Part shown: in pieces, positions 6,025 to 6,778 of the stretch
How positions within the stretch are numbered: position 1 is the first letter of the stretch
How the letters are laid out: each line of letters starts with the position of its first letter
Assembly (NCBI GenBank): GCA_029881635.1
Contig: JAOUMG010000105.1
Span: 1-6,778 of the forward strand
Direction of reading: 5' to 3'
Origin: Paracoccaceae bacterium
GTDB lineage: Bacteria; Pseudomonadota; Alphaproteobacteria; Rhodobacterales; Rhodobacteraceae
Length of the DNA: 6,778 nt
Notes under the pieces: generated by a model
The model's input: only the letters and a program-made list of their open reading frames with translations
Database searches by the model: none
What the model was told of the DNA's origin: nothing
Program-made: the position numbers and the translations under genes

Positions 6025-6778
6025 TTACCGCAGCTTTAGCGTCGCCAGGCCGATCAGCGCCAGTATCAGTGAGATAATCCAGAAGCGGATCACGATCTGC
6101 GGTTCGGCCCAGCCCTTCTTCTCAAAATGATGGTGGATCGGCGCCATCAGGAAAACCCGCCGACCGGTGCGCTTGAAGTAAAGCACCTGAATGATGACCG
6201 AAAGCGCCTCGACCACGAAAAGCCCGCCGACGATGGCAAGGACGATTTCGTGCTTGGTCACGACGGCGATGGCCCCGAGCGCGCCACCAAGTGCGAGTGA
6301 TCCGGTATCCCCCATGAACACGGCAGCGGGGGGCGCGTTGTACCACAAGAATCCAAGGCCGCCGCCGATGAGGGCGGAGCAGAAGATCAATATCTCGCCG
6401 GTACCGGGGACGTAGTGAAGCCCCAGATATTCGGAAAAGTTTGAGTTACCGACGAAATAGGCAATGATCCCCAGCGTTCCCGCCGCAATCATCACCGGCA
6501 TCACTGCCAGACCGTCGAGCCCGTCGGTCAGGTTGACGGCATTGGCCGCCCCGACGATGACGATCATGGCGAAGGGCACAAAGATCAGACCAAGATTGAT
6601 CAGGACGTTCTTGAAGACCGGCAGTGCCAGCTGACTGCTAAGTGCTTCGGGATGGAAATACGCAGCACCGATTGCTGCCAGTGCGGCAATCACCAGCCCC
6701 AGCATAAAGCGCATCCGCGAAGATACACCTTTGGTATTCTGTTTGGTCACCTTGGCATAGTCATCGGCGAACCCGATC
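6025..6778 (-). CDS. mraY: MraY, phospho-N-acetylmuramoyl-pentapeptide transferase (C-terminal part, cut by window edge)
   Basis: MraY is the integral membrane enzyme that moves phospho-MurNAc-pentapeptide from UDP onto undecaprenyl phosphate, forming lipid I. About 250 C-terminal residues of an expected ~360 are visible, and the frame is open to the right edge. The fragment begins with GFADDYAKV, the family's aspartate pair motif; it continues with NLTDGLDG at 82-89 of the visible part, [12 protein letters not shown] at 154-165 (containing the other key aspartate) and [11 protein letters not shown] at 213-223. Several strongly hydrophobic helices separate these, ending in ...LATLKLR. A GTG at 6750 is not the start, because conserved MraY sequence continues upstream of it. 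It is followed on the same strand by the chaC-like gene after 39 bases. No frameshift or missing catalytic residue is seen. Confidence 0.97.
   Translation of the reverse strand, partial: IGFADDYAKVTKQNTKGVSSRMRFMLGLVIAALAAIGAAYFHPEALSSQLALPVFKNVLINLGLIFVPFAMIVIVGAANAVNLTDGLDGLAVMPVMIAAGTLGIIAYFVGNSNFSEYLGLHYVPGTGEILIFCSALIGGGLGFLWYNAPPAAVFMGDTGSLALGGALGAIAVVTKHEIVLAIVGGLFVVEALSVIIQVLYFKRTGRRVFLMAPIHHHFEKKGWAEPQIVIRFWIISLILALIGLATLKLR

Noticed and set aside
6748..6750. GTG at 6750 as the start of mraY
   Set aside because: In-frame conserved MraY sequence (GFADDYAK) continues upstream to the window edge, so the gene is merely truncated by the window.

Overview
The window is a stretch of the division and cell-wall (dcw) cluster of an alphaproteobacterium, most likely a Rhodobacterales/Rhodobacteraceae member. 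This rests on the protein wording (FtsW ending in [10 protein letters not shown]...SYGGSS, MurD with [16 protein letters not shown], a DUF2161 nuclease), the moderately high GC content and the tight gene packing. The assignment comes from recognising families, not from a database search.

All the wall genes lie on the minus strand, so transcription runs from high to low coordinates. In that order they are: the 3' two-thirds of mraY (cut by the right edge), a ChaC-like gamma-glutamylcyclotransferase, a DUF2161 PD-(D/E)XK nuclease-like protein, a 320-bp gene-free stretch that probably holds the murD promoter, murD, a convergent spacer, ftsW, and the first half of murG (cut by the left edge). One gene is on the plus strand: an EamA/DMT-family drug/metabolite transporter lying between murD and ftsW.

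The core genes act in sequence. MraY makes lipid I at the inner membrane. MurD earlier adds D-glutamate to UDP-MurNAc-L-Ala in the cytoplasm. MurG adds GlcNAc to give lipid II. FtsW polymerises lipid II at the septum together with its cognate class B PBP. ftsW and murG overlap by one base (TAATG) and are probably translationally coupled.

The less ordinary content is the cargo within the cluster. The chaC-DUF2161 pair sits co-directionally and tightly behind mraY. The oppositely oriented transporter splits murD from ftsW. The result is three probable transcription units where many bacteria have one. Three small non-coding signals also deserve a look: a pair of inverted repeats upstream of the transporter, an AT-rich patch with a TATAAT hexamer before murD, and a GC-rich long inverted repeat behind the DUF2161 gene. 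I found no rRNA, tRNA, CRISPR array, insertion sequence or attachment site. I found no clear evidence of a wholly new system; the chaC-DUF2161 pair is the best candidate for further work.
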